Below, piece after piece: positions 61,465 through 64,000 of a stretch of DNA of 64,000 nt. Where the stretch lies: the NCBI RefSeq assembly GCF_006334915.2, contig NZ_VDMA02000030.1, positions 36,422 to 100,421 of the forward strand, written 5' to 3'. The notes beneath the pieces were generated by a model, which made no database searches, was not told the DNA's origin, and was given only the letters and a program-made list of their open reading frames with translations. A program made the position numbers and the translations under genes. The DNA comes from Microbispora catharanthi (lineage in GTDB: Bacteria > Actinomycetota > Actinomycetes > Streptosporangiales > Streptosporangiaceae). How positions within the stretch are numbered: the first letter of the stretch is position 1; the number at the start of each line of letters is the position of its first letter.

Positions 61465-62928
61465 TCAGTGGGCCGCCTCCGCGCTCTCGCGGGCCTGCTT
61501 GGGCAGGAGGAAGGACACGGCGAAGGTGAGCAGGAGCATTCCGGCGACCACCCAGAGCGTGATCTTCATGGCCTGGTCGAAGCTCCCGGCGGTGGGCACG
61601 TCGCCGAGCAGGTCGAAGAAGACCGTGCCGAGCAGGGCCACGCCGAACGCGTTGCCCAGCTGCTGCACCGCCGTCAGCGTGCCGGACGCCGAGCCCGTCT
61701 CGTGCTCCTCCACGCCGGCGAGCACGATGTCGAAGAACGGCGACATCAGCAGGCCCATGCCGATTCCGCTGACGACCAGCGCGGGGGTGAGCTGCCAGGG
61801 GCTGACGTGCATGCCCGCCATGTTCAGCGTGAGCAGGACGCCGAGCACGCCCAGCGTCATGACCAGGGTGCCGCCCTGGAGCAGCCTGCGCCCGAACTTC
61901 TGCAGCCCCTGCGCGAGACCGAATCCGAGGATCATGCCGCCCGACCAGGGGACCATCGCGAGCCCCGCCTTGAGCGGCGAGTAGCCGAGGCCCAGCTGGC
62001 AGTAGAGGTTGAAGGCCAGCATGAACCCGGCCATGCCGGAGAAGAACACCATGCCGGTGAACAGGCCGCCGGTGAACGCGCGCTTGCGGAACAGGCTCGG
62101 CACGATCAGCGGGTCGCCGCCCGCGCGGCTGCGGCGGGACTGGAACCAGGCGAAGACGGCGAACACGAGCACCGAGGCGGCGAGCATGACGAACGCCCAC
62201 GCGGGCCAGTCGTGCTCGCGGCCCTGCACCAGCGGGTAGATCACCAGGAAGGCGCCCACGGACGCGAGCGCGACGCCGGCCAGGTCGAGCCGCGGCGGCC
62301 GCGGCGACCTCGACTCGGGCAGGAAGCGCAGCCCGGCGACAAGCGCGGCCAGGCCCAGCGGCAGGTTGATGAAGAAGATCATCCGCCAGCTCGTGCCCCA
62401 GAAGTCGGCGGTGACGAGCCAGCCGGCGAGGATCGGGCCGCCGACGGCCGACAGGCCCATGACCGGCCCGAACATGCCGAACGCCTTGCCCATCTCCGCG
62501 GGCGGGAACATTTCCTTGATCATGCCGAGGCCCTGGGGCAGCATGACCGAGCCGAACAGGCCCTGGATCACCCGGGCGCCTATCAGCATCTCGGGCGACT
62601 GGGCGACGGCGCACAGCAGGGAACCCACGGTGAACCCGGCGGCGCCGATCAGGAACATGCGCCTGCGGCCGAAGATGTCCCCGAGCCGGCCGCCGGTGAT
62701 CAGACCCACGGCCATCGAGAGCGTGTAGGCGGCGCCCAGCCATTGGATGACGGCCTCGGAGCCGCCGAGGTCGGCGCGCATCTCGGGCGCCGCGATGTTG
62801 GTGACCATCGCGTCGAGAAGGTCCATGACCTCCCCGGCGAGGATCACGAAGAGAGCGGCCCAGCGCCAGCGGTACGGCGCTCCGGTCGCCGGTGCCGGCG
62901 GCGCCGCCGCCGTGATGGATTCGGACAT
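61465..62928 (-). CDS. DHA2-family drug/H+ antiporter (MFS)
   Basis: A 487-residue membrane protein with about 14 helices, the DHA2 branch of the major facilitator superfamily (QacA/EmrB type). Motif A, GRLGDIFGRRRMFLIG, follows helix 2, and LDAMVTNIAAPEM on helix 1 is typical of the family. It likely exports toxic compounds using the proton gradient. GAAGGAGG stands before the ATG. It is divergent from a TetR gene across a region full of TGTTC boxes, so it is probably repressed by that protein. Confidence 0.92.
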   Translation of the reverse strand: MSESITAAAPPAPATGAPYRWRWAALFVILAGEVMDLLDAMVTNIAAPEMRADLGGSEAVIQWLGAAYTLSMAVGLITGGRLGDIFGRRRMFLIGAAGFTVGSLLCAVAQSPEMLIGARVIQGLFGSVMLPQGLGMIKEMFPPAEMGKAFGMFGPVMGLSAVGGPILAGWLVTADFWGTSWRMIFFINLPLGLAALVAGLRFLPESRSPRPPRLDLAGVALASVGAFLVIYPLVQGREHDWPAWAFVMLAASVLVFAVFAWFQSRRSRAGGDPLIVPSLFRKRAFTGGLFTGMVFFSGMAGFMLAFNLYCQLGLGYSPLKAGLAMVPWSGGMILGFGLAQGLQKFGRRLLQGGTLVMTLGVLGVLLTLNMAGMHVSPWQLTPALVVSGIGMGLLMSPFFDIVLAGVEEHETGSASGTLTAVQQLGNAFGVALLGTVFFDLLGDVPTAGSFDQAMKITLWVVAGMLLLTFAVSFLLPKQARESAEAAH

Positions 62929-62944
62929 CGCCCCTCCTTCGGAT

Positions 62945-63093
62945 GAACAGTGTTCAGAGTAAAGTGAGCGCTGTTCTACCACCGATCGGTGTTCAGCGCC
63001 AAGTTCGATGTTCACCACGATATATCGCGTTTGCTCGACGTACAAGATATATCTCGTTTCAAGAGCGGTGTTCCTGAACACGGAGCGGTGTTC
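62945..63093. promoter_or_regulatory. Array of TGTTC boxes and GATATATC dyads
   Basis: The 196-bp gap between the divergent MFS and TetR genes holds TGTTC at 62951, 62972, 62990, 63009, 63069 and 63089. Two form dyads, GAACAGTGTTC (62945-62955) and GTGTTCCTGAACAC (63068-63081), and the direct repeat AGCGGTGTTC recurs 20 bp apart. GATATATC occurs at 63019 and 63046. It is the likely TetR operator region. Confidence 0.65.
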
Positions 63094-63124
63094 ACTAGCA
63101 TGGGCGGAACAGCGGGAGGTCCTT

Positions 63125-63877
63125 ATGACGCAGCCGGACATGCCCACACCGCCGTGGGAGCGTCCGCCCAAGCGACGTACGCCGGCCAGGGTTCCCCTCA
63201 CCCGTGAGCGCATCGTCGACGCCGCCTACACGGTCCTCGACCGTGAGGGCTACGACCGGCTGAGCATGCGGCAGGTCGCCGCCGAGCTCGGCGTCGCCGT
63301 CTCGGCGCTGTACGTACACGTGCGCGACAAGGACGAGCTGCTGCAGCTCATGTACAACCGCACGTTCGAGGGCTACGAGGTGCCGGAGCCCGACCCCGAG
63401 CGCTGGCGGGAGCAGGTCATGGACTTCGCCCGTCAGGCGCGTGAGCGGCTGCTGAGCCATCGCGACATGGCGAAGATCACGATGGGTCAGGTTCCGTTCA
63501 CACCGGAGCTGCTCCCCTACGTCGAACGGCTGCTGGCCGTCCTCGGCGCCGCCGGACTGCCGCGACGGGTCCTGGCCATCTCCGGCGACATGCTGTCCAC
63601 GTACATCAACGGGTTCGCGCTGGAGGAGAGCCTCTGGCAGCAGCGCTACCGCGAGACCCACACCTCGTGGCACAAGCTGCGCGACGAGGTCAACGAGTAC
63701 TTCGCCTCGCTGCCGCCCGACCGCTTCCCGAACCTGGTGGCGCTCGCCGACATCATGGTGGACGAGTCGAACGACTACCGGTTCGATCTCGGCGTGGAGA
63801 TCATCCTGCGCGGCCTCGCCTCCTACATCGGCGAGCCGGACCCCGATGAGGAGGGCAAGGAGAGCGGGGAGGGCTAG
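63125..63877 (+). CDS. TetR-family regulator of the DHA2 exporter
   Basis: A 250-residue TetR repressor with a basic N-terminus, the helix-turn-helix at about 30-75 (AELGVAVSALYVHVRDKDEL is the recognition segment) and a TetR_C_1-like effector domain of about 160 residues. GGGAGG is before the ATG; longer in-frame starts at 63008 read through the operator region. It is divergent from the drug exporter and should be released by the drug it exports. The ligand is not known. Confidence 0.9.
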   Translation: MTQPDMPTPPWERPPKRRTPARVPLTRERIVDAAYTVLDREGYDRLSMRQVAAELGVAVSALYVHVRDKDELLQLMYNRTFEGYEVPEPDPERWREQVMDFARQARERLLSHRDMAKITMGQVPFTPELLPYVERLLAVLGAAGLPRRVLAISGDMLSTYINGFALEESLWQQRYRETHTSWHKLRDEVNEYFASLPPDRFPNLVALADIMVDESNDYRFDLGVEIILRGLASYIGEPDPDEEGKESGEG

Positions 63878-63931
63878 AAGGCCACTGAAGATCTTGCGTT
63901 CTGGCCTCGTTCTTCCCGGCATGAGGCCACA

Positions 63932-64000
63932 GTGGCTCATGTGCAGGGTGAGTGGGCTGGGGAGCTGGTCGGGCCGGATGTGTGGCAAACCTGCCGGGAG
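63932..64000 (+). CDS. Start of an IS1182-like transposase (partial)
   Basis: A frame opening with GTG at 63932 runs to the window edge with 23 codons, including AGELVGPDVWQTCRE, which I recognise as the N-terminal pattern of actinobacterial IS1182-family transposases. A short dyad GGCCA...TGGCC around 63882-63906 could belong to the left end of the element. The rest lies outside the window, so the family call is tentative and the element may be intact or a remnant. Confidence 0.45.
   Translation, partial: MAHVQGEWAGELVGPDVWQTCRE

Overview
The window is GC-rich actinobacterial DNA. The conserved block at 38-61 kb (ftsY-smc-acyP-mutM-rnc-rpmF-DUF177-coaD-rsmD, recG, DAK2 kinase, rpmB, thiD, thiL, Lrp, DUF3515, ddl, gpsA, plsC, cofC) is the standard order of filamentous actinomycetes. 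The CofC gene (coenzyme F420), a SigR-like sigma factor and the many secreted enzymes and TetR/MerR/PadR regulators fit a soil actinomycete. Streptosporangiaceae is my best guess, by inference only. There is no rRNA, tRNA or CRISPR array. One mobile-element edge, an IS1182-like transposase start, lies at the extreme right.

Left part, 1-31 kb, is accessory and metabolic. It begins with the N-terminal half of a sugar ABC transporter lipoprotein under a perfect LacI-type palindrome. An ABC exporter, a MerR regulator and a secreted, membrane-anchored pentapeptide-repeat protein follow. Next come an aldo/keto reductase with a MerR-type 19-bp-spacer promoter, a TetR-ABC-permease operon, and TetR/wrbA with twin operators. 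Then come a two-component system coupled to an S41 peptidase, TetR/beta-glucosidase with a 29-bp operator, a secreted coiled-coil protein, a large M14 carboxypeptidase, an aldehyde dehydrogenase and an alpha/beta hydrolase. A four-gene operon (31-residue membrane peptide, lipoprotein, atypical Nramp transporter, PRC-barrel protein) is the most system-like novelty. typA, PadR/FAD-monooxygenase and a secreted Cu/Zn superoxide dismutase close this part.

Middle part, 31-38 kb: an overlapping set of NodB lipoprotein, HerA-like ATPase and DUF2461 protein; XRE-cupin/EamA; a SigR-like sigma factor with no adjacent rsrA; and a PLP-dependent cysteine synthase/desulfhydrase-like enzyme.

Right part, 38-61 kb, is the housekeeping block for protein targeting, chromosome condensation, DNA repair, ribosome proteins, CoA and thiamine cofactors, cell wall and phospholipid. 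Two lineage genes interrupt it: an NmrA-like oxidoreductase, and a repeat-rich membrane protein with a possible CBM2-like domain. thiL has no ATG, GTG or TTG start that would keep its ATP/Mg motif; a well-placed AUC is the best candidate. The end, 61-64 kb, holds a DHA2 drug exporter with a divergent TetR regulator and an array of TGTTC boxes between them.

Most convergent gene pairs are separated by strong GC-rich hairpins, which I list as terminators. Start codons were chosen by ribosome binding site, overlap with the upstream gene and family length. Functions rest on motifs read by eye; no database search was run.
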